Assembly: GCA_004296455.1 (NCBI GenBank)
Contig: AP018280.1
Location: forward strand, 4,092,001-4,156,000
DNA from: Calothrix sp. NIES-4101
GTDB taxonomy: Bacteria; Cyanobacteriota; Cyanobacteriia; Cyanobacteriales; Nostocaceae
Direction of reading: 5' to 3'
DNA: 64,000 nt
The translations under genes and the position numbers were made by a program. The stretch's first letter is position 1, and each line of letters begins with the position of its first letter. The notes beneath the pieces were generated by a model. That model ran no database searches. It worked only from the letters and a program-made list of their open reading frames with translations, and was not told the origin of the DNA. Below, in pieces: positions 18,296 through 27,671 of the stretch.

Positions 18296-18721
18296 ATGTT
18301 CTCAAAACTAAGATGGCGATTGCTGCTTTTCATATTTCCCTTGGTGGTGGTTGGAATTTATCTGCTGCAACCGACTCCCCCCGCACCTTGTGGAAGCCTG
18401 AAAAAATTTGGCGCGATCGAGCAAGAAGGACGCTGTATCATCAATCGTAACGTTACCCTGGAAGGCAATCTCAAACGACTGCCCAATCAACTAACCGTCA
18501 AAGGCAACCTAACTATTAGCGGTACGTACATTGAAGAACTGCCCATTGCAATGGTGGTTGACGGAAACCTTTTCTTGTACAAAACTAGCATTGCCAAGCT
18601 CCCCCCAGATTTGCAGGTTCAAGGAAGTTTCGATCAATATAGTGGATTTGGTTCTCCAGGGGTTAAATGCAGTGCAATCCCTAAAACTGCTTTTATCAAA
18701 GGGAATCGCAACTGTCACTAA
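18296..18721 (+). CDS. Membrane-anchored repeat protein, 141 aa
   Basis: A single N-terminal hydrophobic anchor (residues ~8-25) is followed by ~20-residue repeats of the form 'LPxxLxVxGNLxIxGTxIxxLP': NRNVTLEGNLKRLPNQL, VKGNLTISGTYIEELPIAM and VDGNLFLYKTSIAKLPPDL. They look like a short right-handed beta solenoid related to leucine-rich-like repeats. Two cysteines (CGSLKKF, CSAIPKT) flank the solenoid. Probably extracytoplasmic; function unknown. Confidence 0.55.
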   Translation: MFSKLRWRLLLFIFPLVVVGIYLLQPTPPAPCGSLKKFGAIEQEGRCIINRNVTLEGNLKRLPNQLTVKGNLTISGTYIEELPIAMVVDGNLFLYKTSIAKLPPDLQVQGSFDQYSGFGSPGVKCSAIPKTAFIKGNRNCH

Positions 18722-18836
18722 TTGCGATCGCAATAGACTACAAATCAAATCTGCTAACTGTATGTCGCCACTCAGCAGACTTTGCCACACTAATTCACTA
18801 ATTGGATTCATCAATTTAGTCCAATTTTAAAGAACA

Positions 18837-19271
18837 ATGTTACAATCCTGGCGAATCAAACCCAGGAAATCAATCGTGCCTAAACAATTTTCTAATCTCA
18901 AGTGCTTGAGATTTAATCGTACCTCTTTCACCCTGTTTGCAACTCTATTTGCAATAGTTGTGATAATTGCCCTCTTCTTCCGAGATGATTGGATTAGACC
19001 GTTACTGGGCGACGTTTTAATTGTCATGGTGATTGCTTACTTTGTTCATGCTTTTATTGCAATTCCACTACGGAAGGTTGCTATTGGAACTCTCATTTTT
19101 GCCTACTTGATTGAGTTGCTTCAGTTTCTTAATCTCATTGATATTTTAGGCTGGCGAAACTCCCAGCTAGCTCATTTAACAATTGGATATACTTTCGACT
19201 GGCGAGATTTGGTTGCTTATACGCTGGGGATTGCGATCGTTCTCCTCACTGCCAATCGTTTGAAGTCATAA
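18837..19271 (+). CDS. DUF2809-family membrane protein, 144 aa
   Basis: Four hydrophobic segments are visible. The family marks are the second-segment sequence DDWIRPLLGDVLIVMVIAYF, the glutamate/glutamine pair in YLIELLQFLNLI, and IGYTFDWRDLVAYTLGIAIV near the end. These match the DUF2809 pattern of small integral membrane proteins of unknown function. A GTG or internal methionine start is possible because the first ~25 residues are basic and non-hydrophobic. No operon partner is apparent. Confidence 0.75.
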   Translation: MLQSWRIKPRKSIVPKQFSNLKCLRFNRTSFTLFATLFAIVVIIALFFRDDWIRPLLGDVLIVMVIAYFVHAFIAIPLRKVAIGTLIFAYLIELLQFLNLIDILGWRNSQLAHLTIGYTFDWRDLVAYTLGIAIVLLTANRLKS

Positions 19272-19290
19272 ACTAGTATTATTTTCCTCT

Positions 19291-19391
19291 TTATCGAGTA
19301 TTGATCATTGCTTTGAGATGGCGTAAAAGTCCCAGATTTAAACGATTTGGGCATTGCCTACTTCTGGTTTGACTGCCAAAAAACTGTGACT
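19291..19391 (-). pseudogene. Duplicated 3' end of an LprI-domain gene
   Basis: The minus strand reads SQFFGSQTRSRQCPNRLNLG followed by LLRHLKAMINTR and a stop. It matches the last ~32 residues of the intact gene at 20155-21360 with a few substitutions. DNA similarity covers roughly 19265-19391 against 20129-20255. It is a leftover of a segmental duplication that flanks the membrane-protein gene at 19408. Confidence 0.8.
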
Positions 19392-19407
19392 ATTATCAAA
19401 ATTATAT

Positions 19408-20076
19408 TTGATGATAGCTAATATCTCCAACTTGATTTTCTGGATGGCTTATATATTTTATATTTTCACGAAAATTTTCTATATGAATACTCAAAAGAAT
19501 ATCAATGTTTCCCCCATAAATCGTCCCACTTTCTACATATACATACTATCTATATTCGGTTTTATATTCTTGATCTGCTTGATTTGGTTATCGGGAAATA
19601 CTAAATATTCACTCAGAGGAGACTTATTTAGTAGTTTTTTCTTGACGATTTTAGTTCTAATTATTTCTATTACCGCAGTGATTCTAATTTTTAAATCAAA
19701 TTTGTCTCGGTGGTTAAAGTTCGTATTGTCTATACCTCAATTCTTGGGGATAATGCCCTTAACTTTATTTATTGTTCAATTGTTTGTAGTCATTTTTATT
19801 CTTGGAGCAGTATGTAGAACTGACTTTGTTTCTCCTAGTGGGAAAAAATCTATCTCAATTAGCGAGTCATGTTATATGGACTGTTCTCATACTGTTTTTA
19901 GACATTATTGGATACTGGAAAAAGAAATCGGCTCAATTTCCAATAATTCCAAGAGAAGATGCAAAACAGAGGATGATTTCCAAGTAATTTGGAATTCTGA
20001 TGAAACTGCAATTAGATTGAAAGAAAATAATAATTATACTCAATCTCAATTACAAGGAAGTTTATTAATAGATTGA
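19408..20076 (+). CDS. Membrane protein of unknown function, ~222 aa
   Basis: Four strongly hydrophobic segments occupy the first ~140 residues (for example FYIYILSIFGFIFLICLIWL and FLGIMPLTLFIVQLFVVIFI). A ~75-residue extracytoplasmic C-terminal domain follows with three cysteines. An internal ATG at 19483 (MNTQKNINV) is an equally good start. No family is recognised. The gene lies between two copies of an LprI-gene 3' end, so it may have been placed here by the duplication. Confidence 0.5.
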   Translation: MMIANISNLIFWMAYIFYIFTKIFYMNTQKNINVSPINRPTFYIYILSIFGFIFLICLIWLSGNTKYSLRGDLFSSFFLTILVLIISITAVILIFKSNLSRWLKFVLSIPQFLGIMPLTLFIVQLFVVIFILGAVCRTDFVSPSGKKSISISESCYMDCSHTVFRHYWILEKEIGSISNNSKRRCKTEDDFQVIWNSDETAIRLKENNNYTQSQLQGSLLID

Positions 20077-20154
20077 CTGGAATTGCAAGATGGAGCAACG
20101 CTATTTGATATCGAAAAATTTATAGGAAGTAATAAACTAATATTATTTTCCTCT

Positions 20155-21360
20155 TTATCGAGTATTCATCATTGCTTTGATATGGTGTAAACGTCCCAGA
20201 TTTAAACGATTTGGGCATTGCTTACTTCTGGTTTGACTACCAAAAAACAGTGACTCAAACTTGCAGTACTGAGTTTGATAACGCTCCCAAAGAGCTTGAG
20301 TGGTATCTTGCCCAGATGTAACTGGGGCTTGCTGCGGCTCGTCTTCTGGATCGTATACAGCTATCCCGTTTAAATCCGCAATGCGATCGTTATTTAGCCG
20401 AGCTAAACAGCGATGATAGAGCATCGGTGCCATAGAACCTTCCTTAAAAGGCTCAACCAACTCAGTACAATGTGCTTCACGATAGTCTTGCCAGGACTTC
20501 TCGGCTACCATGAATGTTTGCTGATACTGCTTCGATAGTCTTTTTGCCCAATCACCATAAATGCTTGATTGCAAAAACTGAGTTGTTTTTGACCAATAGA
20601 CCGCGCACCGATTTAACCCCAACTGCGTCTTATCCACACAATTTAGTTCGGGAATTCCAGGTCGTACAGAACCCTTGAAAAGAGCCAAACCACAAGTAGG
20701 TGCTGCCAAAAGTTCTTCAAGTTGACGAATTCTAGCCTCTCTGAGACGCTCATGACATTGAGCCAATCTCAGGGTGTTCAGGGAGAATAGAGCTTTTTCG
20801 ATCTGGCAATACTGAGTTTGATATTGCTCCCAGTGACGTTGCACCGATGAATTTCTCAATTTGAGTTGATCAAGTAAGGATTCAAATCGAGGATCGTGAG
20901 ATTGGAGGGTAATAATCTCACCACCTCTCTGTAATTCTAGAATGCGATCGTTATTTAATCGCGCTAAACAGACAGATGTTGCAATGGGAAAGTCTGGAGT
21001 ATTGCGTAAGCGTTGAGTTAACTGTTGGCAGTGTTGTGTTTGAAACTGATGCCAGGATTTATCCGCGATCGCCAGTTGATGTTGAAGGGGTACAATCAGT
21101 TGGGATTCAACATCTTGATAAACCAATGATTTGAGCAAATGGGTTACTTCTACCCAACGCTTTGCACAGCGATATTCACCCGCTTCAACCTGTCGAACAC
21201 AGTCCGGTTGCAAAACCCCAGCAAATCCTAGTACCACGGTTGGAGAAAGTTGATTCTGTGGCTTGGCATCTGACGCAGGGATAGCTTGGCTCGGTTCCAT
21301 ACCAAACTGAGTTCCAAATAAAATGATACTCGCAAATATCGCAATCTTAAATTTCATCAA
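20155..21360 (-). CDS. Secreted protein with two LprI (DUF1311-like) domains
   Basis: 401 residues with a signal peptide (FKIAIFASIILFGTQFG, cut after SQA). Two similar blocks follow, at residues ~50-205 and ~225-400. Each has a cysteine-anchored helical pattern: CVRQVEAGEYRCAKRW / CVDKTQLGLNRCAVYW, then WHQFQTQHC / WQDYREAHC, then CLARLNNDRI in both. This matches the lysozyme-inhibitor LprI N-terminal type domain, duplicated. It would act in the periplasm; the target is not known. A truncated copy of its 3' end lies ~860 bp away. Confidence 0.7.
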   Translation of the reverse strand: MMKFKIAIFASIILFGTQFGMEPSQAIPASDAKPQNQLSPTVVLGFAGVLQPDCVRQVEAGEYRCAKRWVEVTHLLKSLVYQDVESQLIVPLQHQLAIADKSWHQFQTQHCQQLTQRLRNTPDFPIATSVCLARLNNDRILELQRGGEIITLQSHDPRFESLLDQLKLRNSSVQRHWEQYQTQYCQIEKALFSLNTLRLAQCHERLREARIRQLEELLAAPTCGLALFKGSVRPGIPELNCVDKTQLGLNRCAVYWSKTTQFLQSSIYGDWAKRLSKQYQQTFMVAEKSWQDYREAHCTELVEPFKEGSMAPMLYHRCLARLNNDRIADLNGIAVYDPEDEPQQAPVTSGQDTTQALWERYQTQYCKFESLFFGSQTRSKQCPNRLNLGRLHHIKAMMNTR

Positions 21361-21760
21361 AGTAAATCGCCCAAATTAATCCAATCAATGCCGCGAACTG
21401 ATAAAAGCCATTCTGGCATCCAAGAAACAGCGCTTGCGCTATCGCACCTCCTACTATAAAAAATATACTGGCTTCGTTAATTATTCATTCAAATCAGTAT
21501 ATTCTCGGAAATATTAGAGATTTTTCTAAAATTTCTAGAAGTTAACTTGTAGCTAACTTGCAGTGTTAAACATTAAGCGTATTATTTGACCCGGTTTATA
21601 GGGGATTAGTAACAGAATAATGGAAATACATGGCAATCAATATCAACTGGTTACTGGATGGGAAGGAGGGCGAATTAAACTGCTCAACTCCATCGAGTTG
21701 ATGTCCTAAATTATAGAAGATCGCTCTGTTATGGGAGCAACCTTGAATTGATGTATTCCT
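21361..21760. other. Intergenic, no supported gene
   Basis: AT-rich sequence. A 29-codon frame starting ATG at about 21620 (MEIHGNQYQLVTGWEGGRIK) is seen but cannot be supported as a gene; it could be a fragment. No repeat of note. Confidence 0.4.
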
Positions 21761-22198
21761 ATGAAAATTTCTATTTGGTTCTTTGCCTTCTTTTTACCTT
21801 GGTACTGCTTTTTGCTGTATCGATCGCGTTCTGCGTATGTTGTACATCCGTGGGAATCAGAGGCACTTCTTTGGGTGCATGTTTTACTGCTCTGGCTGTT
21901 TGGTATGGCATTGGGGCAGCCTTACGCTTCATCAGGGCTACCAATAGACAATCACGGGCGGAGTTTCGGGATGGCGCGATTAATCTGGAATCCAATGCTG
22001 GGAATCTATGCTCATAGTGCTTTTGTGTTATTTCCCTATAGCTGGATGGTTTGGGTGCAGCAGCGACGGTTGCATTTTCTAACGCTGTTAGTACAGGTTG
22101 CATTTGCGATCGCAGTTTCCCATTGGCAAAGTTTAGTCTTACCGAATGCATGTGATTACGAAATTCCAGAGGTAAAAGCGATGTACTTGTGTGGTTAA
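21761..22198 (+). CDS. Integral membrane hypothetical protein, 145 aa
   Basis: Four hydrophobic segments: ISIWFFAFFLPWYCFLLY, LLWVHVLLLWLFGMALG, YAHSAFVLFPYSWMVWV and FLTLLVQVAFAIAVSHW. The amino-acid pattern is that of a real membrane protein, which is why I prefer this frame to the 191-codon frame on the opposite strand. It ends in a cysteine-containing tail (LPNACDYEIPEVKAMYLCG). Family and function unknown. Confidence 0.5.
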   Translation: MKISIWFFAFFLPWYCFLLYRSRSAYVVHPWESEALLWVHVLLLWLFGMALGQPYASSGLPIDNHGRSFGMARLIWNPMLGIYAHSAFVLFPYSWMVWVQQRRLHFLTLLVQVAFAIAVSHWQSLVLPNACDYEIPEVKAMYLCG

Positions 22199-22470
22199 CC
22201 TCGAACCAGCTATATTTCCCAAACCCTGCTGCTGGGCTTTTTTCTCCCCAACTCCAACAAAGATTTCGCAAGATCGACTGCCCCCAAACCCAACGTCTAT
22301 TGGAAGAATTAGTGATGGAACACCCCGAACTCATCGAAGAAATCAATGGTTATGTAAACACGATCGTGAAATTTCCAACCCCAGAAACACCATCCTCAAA
22401 ATCTACACACTTCAAACAAATCGCTATTAATCGCAAACAAATTATTATGCTATCTCGAATATTTTGGTAA
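22189..22470 (+). CDS. Possible gene fragment, ~93 codons
   Basis: A frame overlapping the previous stop contains FRKIDCPQTQRLLEELVMEH and PELIEEINGYVNTI. It looks like the end of a larger helical protein, followed by a non-conserved tail. No start codon with a ribosome site is evident. It may be a decayed C-terminal fragment rather than a working gene. Confidence 0.3.
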   Translation: MWLTSNQLYFPNPAAGLFSPQLQQRFRKIDCPQTQRLLEELVMEHPELIEEINGYVNTIVKFPTPETPSSKSTHFKQIAINRKQIIMLSRIFW

Positions 22471-22769
22471 TAATACTAACTTAGATATTGAATTTTACGT
22501 ATTTATATAGAGCAAAATTCGACTCAAGACTTTACATAGAGATAAAAAATATACAAGTAATATCCAAATTACAAAACCTATAATAATTTCTCCATAAATA
22601 CACTGCACGAGCATCGAAGCATTTCTCCCTGTTTCCTTTACTATTACCACCTCTGGACAACCAACCCCAGAACAGTTTGCAGATATCGCCATGCGATCGG
22701 CATTTTCACAATTTTGCTGATCAATGGAGCTATTCACCACTGCGTAAACAAGATACTGGAGAAAATTAT

Positions 22770-23594
22770 ATGAGCACGATCACAGTCAATGACGAAACCG
22801 AGATTTACTACAAGGATTGGGGTAGAGGACAGCCCATAGTTTTTTCGCACGGTTGGCCTTTGTCGGCTGACGATTGGGACATTCAGATGATGTTTTTCTT
22901 GAATCACGGCTATCGCGTCATTGCTCACGATCGACGAGGTCATGGACGATCTAGCCAAACAAGCAATGGACATGATATGGATCATTACGCCGACGATCTT
23001 GCCGCGCTCACCGCACATCTTGATTTAAAAGATGCTATCCATGTCGGTCACTCGACAGGGGGCGGGGAGGTCACACGTTACATAGCACGCCACGGCGAGA
23101 GTCGTGTTGCCAAGGCTGTCCTCATCAGTGCAGTGCCACCACTAATGGTAAGAACCCCTGCAAATCCTGGCGGACTGCCTAAAGAAGTATTTGACGACTT
23201 TCAAGCGCAGGTGGCTACCAACCGAGCCCAATTTTATTGGGATGTGCCAGCCGGACCCTTTTACGGTTACAACCGTCCAGGTGCAAAGGTATCCCAGGGT
23301 GTGATTCAGAATTGGTGGCGTCAGGGCATGATGGGCGGTGCAAAGGCTCACTACGATGGCATTGTGGCTTTCTCCCAAACTGACTTCACGGAGGACCTGA
23401 AGAAAATCCAGGTGTCCACCTTGGTAATGCATGGCGATGATGATCAGATTGTCCCTTATGAAAACTCCGGAGCGTTGAGTGCCAAGTTGGTGAAAGGCGC
23501 AATATTGAAAACCTACAAGGGTTTTCCTCACGGTATGCCGACAACGAACGCAGATCAAATCAATGCTGACCTCCTGGAGTTCATCAAGTCCTAG
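22770..23594 (+). CDS. Alpha/beta hydrolase, non-heme chloroperoxidase type
   Basis: 274 residues from ATG 22770 ([18 protein letters not shown]); the frame extends upstream but that part is unlike the family. The catalytic triad is visible: nucleophile Ser in [18 protein letters not shown], Asp in [12 protein letters not shown] and His in [24 protein letters not shown] supplies the oxyanion region. Cofactor-free haloperoxidases/esterases of this type are cytoplasmic. GC content is clearly higher than in the neighbours, which suggests recent horizontal acquisition. No operon partner. Confidence 0.9.
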   Translation: MSTITVNDETEIYYKDWGRGQPIVFSHGWPLSADDWDIQMMFFLNHGYRVIAHDRRGHGRSSQTSNGHDMDHYADDLAALTAHLDLKDAIHVGHSTGGGEVTRYIARHGESRVAKAVLISAVPPLMVRTPANPGGLPKEVFDDFQAQVATNRAQFYWDVPAGPFYGYNRPGAKVSQGVIQNWWRQGMMGGAKAHYDGIVAFSQTDFTEDLKKIQVSTLVMHGDDDQIVPYENSGALSAKLVKGAILKTYKGFPHGMPTTNADQINADLLEFIKS

Positions 23595-23789
23595 ATGTCA
23601 AGCCGAGACAAAATGGTAGACATTGCTGAGACCCTTATTTTGATTGCATATTTTTTAGTCTCGGTGTTTTTTGTGCCCTTTTTACCTATTCTCAATAACT
23701 CTCAGCTATTGCTCTCCATCTCGTTTCTAAAATTCCCTTCGAGTCAAGGTTTCTCGAACGAACAGCAGTTTCTTCGTGTAAAAGATAAC

Positions 23790-24634
23790 CTAAGAACCAG
23801 AATTAACAACTTTAACTTTGACAGGTACAGGTAACGCCCCACCGCGCAACTGTACGCTCAGGTTGTTGGCATCGGTAGCATTAAATCGTCCTGTAATAAC
23901 TGCCGTACCACCAGTAATACCAGTGGTAGCATACTGAGCCGCGACAGTAGGAGAGCTAATTAGTTCGTTGTCAAGGAAAATCCCAATCGCACGACCAGTA
24001 CCCGCAGTCTCCTTTGTAAGTGCGGTAAACAAATCGCCACCCTCTTGGTTAAAGCGAATGGCAACTTCCCAACCGTTCCCTTGGGTGGGTTCAGCATAAG
24101 CATCTTTGAGGTATCGACTAGTCAGTGGTGGTTTGGTACTTGCAAATAATTGAGCGATCGCTTTGCTGTTGTTTTCTAGTGCTTTTTGATTTTTAGCAAT
24201 TACACCTGTGTCTTTACTTGTTTGCGCTTCTTGCAGTTTAACTTTCAGTTCGTTGCGTGATGCCAGTAAAGAAAACAGTTGAGTTTCCGTCCTTAGTTTT
24301 TGTTTTTTAAATTCTAATTGTGCGATAGAACCTAATACCCTTACTACTTGTGTTGGGTCTTTAATTCCTGGCAATTGAACTAAAATCTGGTTTTTTACCT
24401 TAGTTTTTTGGACAACTGCCTCTGAAACACCAAGACCGTTGTTCGACCTTCAATAACTTGAATTACAGCCTCTAGTTCGCGCTCGCTGATTTTTGGAACT
24501 GATGATGTTTCTTGTAGCTCAACAATTAATTGTGAACCCCCTTGCAAACTTTGCCCCCGTGACACATTCAAACAACTAGTTAATGTTAGCGATATTATTG
24601 TTGATACCAAGGTAAGCGAAGTCAACTTTCTCAT
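23790..24634 (-). pseudogene. SecD-like lipoprotein gene with a frameshift
   Basis: The 5' part (from 24634) encodes a lipoprotein signal (LVSTIISLTLTSC) and QGGSQLIVELQETSSVPKIS, ELEAVIQVIEGR. A shift near 24440 follows; in the alternative frame the protein resumes as NGLGVSEAVVQKTKVKNQIL, VQLPGIKDPTQVV and continues to the end (GGDLFTALTKETAG, ITGGTAVITGRFNATDANNL, SVQLRGGALPVPVKV). These are the periplasmic P1-domain motifs of SecD, but the transmembrane RND region is absent, so this is a stand-alone SecD-domain lipoprotein. One base restores a continuous frame, so a sequencing error is possible. Confidence 0.75.
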
Positions 24635-24980
24635 ACCTATTACCCCTAAAAAATATTATCTACAAGCGAGAAATTAGTTTTTCCCGAAATTGGGTAATTT
24701 TTATGTGATCTCTCTGTGATATTATTCTGTCAAATCACATCATACTCTCCTACACGCTGTCATAATGCTCTGCCTTCAGCTATGCAAGGCAACTCTACAG
24801 TACAAAATGCCAAATACTAGCATAGACAATGCACTCTTCAATGGGCATTAAGTAATCCACACAAGCGAGGTAATGCTCCTCAATAATCTGTGTTATCAGC
24901 ACAGTGCCTCAATGAGTCATCTTCAGGTGGAAGGCGGAAGATGGAGAATCGTATTTAAATGGGCAACCGGGAGTAAATAA
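24635..24980. other. Intergenic, no supported gene
   Basis: Upstream region of the secD-like gene and downstream region of the VOC gene. No gene, terminator or repeat can be supported here. Confidence 0.4.
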
Positions 24981-25346
24981 CTAGAAGCGGGTTATTAGTT
25001 CTAAATTATGCCCGTTGGGGTCATAAAAATAGAAGCCACGTCCCCCTTTTCTGTGATTAATTTGACCCTTATTTTGATGCATCGGGTCACTGCTATATTC
25101 AATACCTTTCTCTTTAACCCGTGCAAATATTGCATCAAATTCCTCATCGCTAACATGAAACGCATAGTGGTGCGACTCAAACACTTCGCGATCTGCAAAG
25201 TCCAAAGTTAACGTTTCATTGACACACACAGCCGCAAAGTGACCACCACCAGACTCTACCTTCAAACCAAAGATGTTTGCAAAAAACTGCGCTGATGATT
25301 CTTTATTATGTACAGGTACAATAGTGTGATTTAAAGTAATAGCCAT
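24981..25346 (-). CDS. VOC-family (glyoxalase/bleomycin-resistance fold) protein, 121 aa
   Basis: A single vicinal-oxygen-chelate domain. The order of elements is typical: LNHTIVPVHNKESSAQFFAN, IFGLKVESGGGHFAAV, YAFHVSDEEFDAIFARVKEK, GGRGFYFYDPNGHNLELITR. H7, H74 and E116 (approximate) are positioned as metal ligands. Members include glyoxalases, dioxygenases and resistance proteins; the substrate is not predictable here. Single gene, cytoplasmic, intact start with a normal upstream region. Confidence 0.85.
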   Translation of the reverse strand: MAITLNHTIVPVHNKESSAQFFANIFGLKVESGGGHFAAVCVNETLTLDFADREVFESHHYAFHVSDEEFDAIFARVKEKGIEYSSDPMHQNKGQINHRKGGRGFYFYDPNGHNLELITRF

Positions 25347-25552
25347 GCTACACCTCTAAAAACTTATTGGTTGTTATACCAATTCTCCAAAATCGAGCTA
25401 CAAATAGAATCGACGAAAGTATTGTTGCATCTAGATTTATGAATTACCTAGCTTTTCCACACGATAGCAGGTATTGCAAATTGGTATTACTTCTAGGATG
25501 ACTCTTTTAATCCTCTGTTGCCATCATCCTGGGGAATAGTACTAACGCTTTA

Positions 25553-27401
25553 CCCGGATTTCTCACAAGTGAGAAAAAATGCTTGCATTAGCCAAATTTA
25601 AGATGATTTAATTAATACATCATCAAAATACCTCCAGAACGTGGGCAACTCCAAGTAAGGACCGAACCAATCAAAGATATATACAATACATTAAAAGTAG
25701 CTAATACTGAAACAACTGAGTTCTAGAAATAAAAATTGATATGCCAATTCAGGGGTTTAAATCAAGTAAAATAACCCTAAAAACCAGCTATTAAAAATCA
25801 AAATCAGTATGAATTAAATTAGGTCATTATCAGCCAGGGCAAGGTAATTGAGATAAACTCTTATAAACCATTGCGAAAATCTCTTGATAAGGACAGGCAC
25901 TACTAATTGCGATTAAAATCCGTCTTTTACTAATGGTAATGACAGCTCCTAACTTCAATAATTTTGTGCGTATAGTCTCAACAGTTGCATTTTTGAATTC
26001 CGTCTTTGCTAAACATTGTTCTCGTAGAGCATTCATCAAAATATAAGCAATAGACGCCAACCACAAACGTAATTGATTTCCTTCAAAAGTATGGGTACTT
26101 GTTCTATCACTATGTAACCCTAGCTTTTGTTCTTTTAAACAATTTTCCATATTCCCGCGCGGGCAGTACTTTTGAGTATAAAGTCGCCCTGGCGGGATTT
26201 TATTAACAGGGAGCGAAGTGACTACAAAGCGAGTATCGACTTCTTTATAGCTATATTCAACTTTGGCGACAACACGACGATGACGGCTCCAACTATCTAG
26301 AGTTTGGTAGTCAAGAGAGCAATACCAAACTGAGTTATCAACAAATACTGCTGCGTCCTTCTTTAAATCTGGTGATGGAGGAAATAAGGTTTCAAAAAAC
26401 TCGACTATATGTTGAATTTTTCCTGAGTATTCTTGGGATGCACGATACTGAATTGACTTAGTTGCTTGGAGTAGCCTATTATTTGGAGCCAGTCCCAATA
26501 CATAATCAATTTCAGTTTGAGATTCACACCAACTCATTATATCTTCTCTCGAATAAGCACTATCTCCACGAATAATAATTTTCACATCTTTCCATCGTGA
26601 GCGGATTATTTTTATTACTCTTTGTAATTCTCCTAATCCTCCTTCCGCCGGGTCAACATTAGACGCACGAAGTTTTGCCGCTAGTATTTGTTTACCGCAG
26701 AAAATATAAAGTGGGGCATAACAATATCCTCTGTAATAAGGATTAAAAAATGTTTCTTCTTGATTACCATGAACTAAATCATCGGTAACGTCTAAATCCA
26801 AAATTATCTGTCGTGGTGGCTTTCGATAAGATTCTAAAAATAGCTCAACTAAGAGTGTTTCTATGGCTGATGCATCATGTTCAATACGGTGATATCGACT
26901 ATCTGCTCTTGAAGAGACATCTTCTGGACAATGTTCGAGGCGATTTAACGTACTTTTTCCGGCCAGAGTAATTGGTTCTTGTTCTAAATTAATTGCTTTT
27001 CCTACTGCCAGTGCGAATATCGCATCATGGCGTAGAGTTTCGTGGTCATTTATGTCTTCATAGCCCATGATTAGACCATATATTCTTTGTGCAATGAGGC
27101 TATTAACCGGATGCAGAATTTTATTTGGGTCTCGGTAGTCTTTGAAACATGCTGCCAGCCGTGATGTTATCTCTCTTTTTTTGTCCAGTTCCGCAATTAA
27201 TGTTAATCCTGCATCCGATGTTACAGCCTCACCCTTGAAATTAACTATAACTGGACATGACTTTACTTGTTCAAATCTGAACTGTTCCGGGATACAATTG
27301 TTTTTATTTGGGGTCATACTTCAAACTGCTAGGATACTTGTGCAATATAGATTTTGGCAGTTTTTGACCCCTATTTTCTCATTCTTTGTGAGAAATCCGG
27401 G
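25553..27401 (-). mobile_element. IS1380-family insertion sequence, ~1.85 kb
   Basis: The terminal inverted repeats begin CCCGGATTTCTCACAA at 25553 and, on the opposite strand, CCCGGATTTCTCACAA ending at 27401. The only gene inside is an intact transposase. No convincing target-site duplication: the flanking four bases are TTTA and TATA. Confidence 0.9.
25830..27317 (-). CDS. IS1380-family transposase, 495 aa
   Basis: Full length for the family (about 450-500 residues) with no frameshift, so the element may be active. Family features are VNFKGEAVTSDAGLTLIAEL near the start, IAQRIYGLIMGYEDINDHE, the first catalytic Asp in IILDLDVTDDLVHGNQEE, the second in IIIRGDSAYSREDIMSWC and the late Glu region in CPRGNMENCLKEQKLGLHSD. 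It cuts and pastes the surrounding element. The gene is codirectional with no other, and IS ends lie 84 bp upstream and 277 bp downstream. Confidence 0.9.
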   Translation of the reverse strand: MTPNKNNCIPEQFRFEQVKSCPVIVNFKGEAVTSDAGLTLIAELDKKREITSRLAACFKDYRDPNKILHPVNSLIAQRIYGLIMGYEDINDHETLRHDAIFALAVGKAINLEQEPITLAGKSTLNRLEHCPEDVSSRADSRYHRIEHDASAIETLLVELFLESYRKPPRQIILDLDVTDDLVHGNQEETFFNPYYRGYCYAPLYIFCGKQILAAKLRASNVDPAEGGLGELQRVIKIIRSRWKDVKIIIRGDSAYSREDIMSWCESQTEIDYVLGLAPNNRLLQATKSIQYRASQEYSGKIQHIVEFFETLFPPSPDLKKDAAVFVDNSVWYCSLDYQTLDSWSRHRRVVAKVEYSYKEVDTRFVVTSLPVNKIPPGRLYTQKYCPRGNMENCLKEQKLGLHSDRTSTHTFEGNQLRLWLASIAYILMNALREQCLAKTEFKNATVETIRTKLLKLGAVITISKRRILIAISSACPYQEIFAMVYKSLSQLPCPG

Positions 27402-27671
27402 TATAGTCTCTAAGTGTGTATGTCATAGAATCTAAAATCAACTCATTTTTTGATTTAGTCATTAGAAAGTTAGATTTGGGTAACAGTTTTCTTGGTTTAT
27501 TACATCAATAATTCATCGAATCTCGTAGTACCTAAACTTCTCAGCTACTAGTACATCACCGCACCAATAAATATTCTCTTCCCAATAGTACAAAAACCGA
27601 GAATATAATTTTGACTTCATAGCGGTACTAGTTTTTTGAGATGCAACATTCATAAATTAGGAACATTCAAC

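Noticed and set aside
21771-22346. 191-codon open frame on the minus strand
   Set aside because: It overlaps the plus-strand membrane-protein frame; the plus-strand product has ordered hydrophobic segments, while this one has no domain-like pattern.
23595-23834. 79-codon frame after the chloroperoxidase gene
   Set aside because: It overlaps the 3' end of the secD-like gene and looks like readthrough of non-coding DNA.
25541-27410. Target-site duplication of the IS1380-type element
   Set aside because: The flanking four-base words (TTTA, TATA) differ, so none is claimed.
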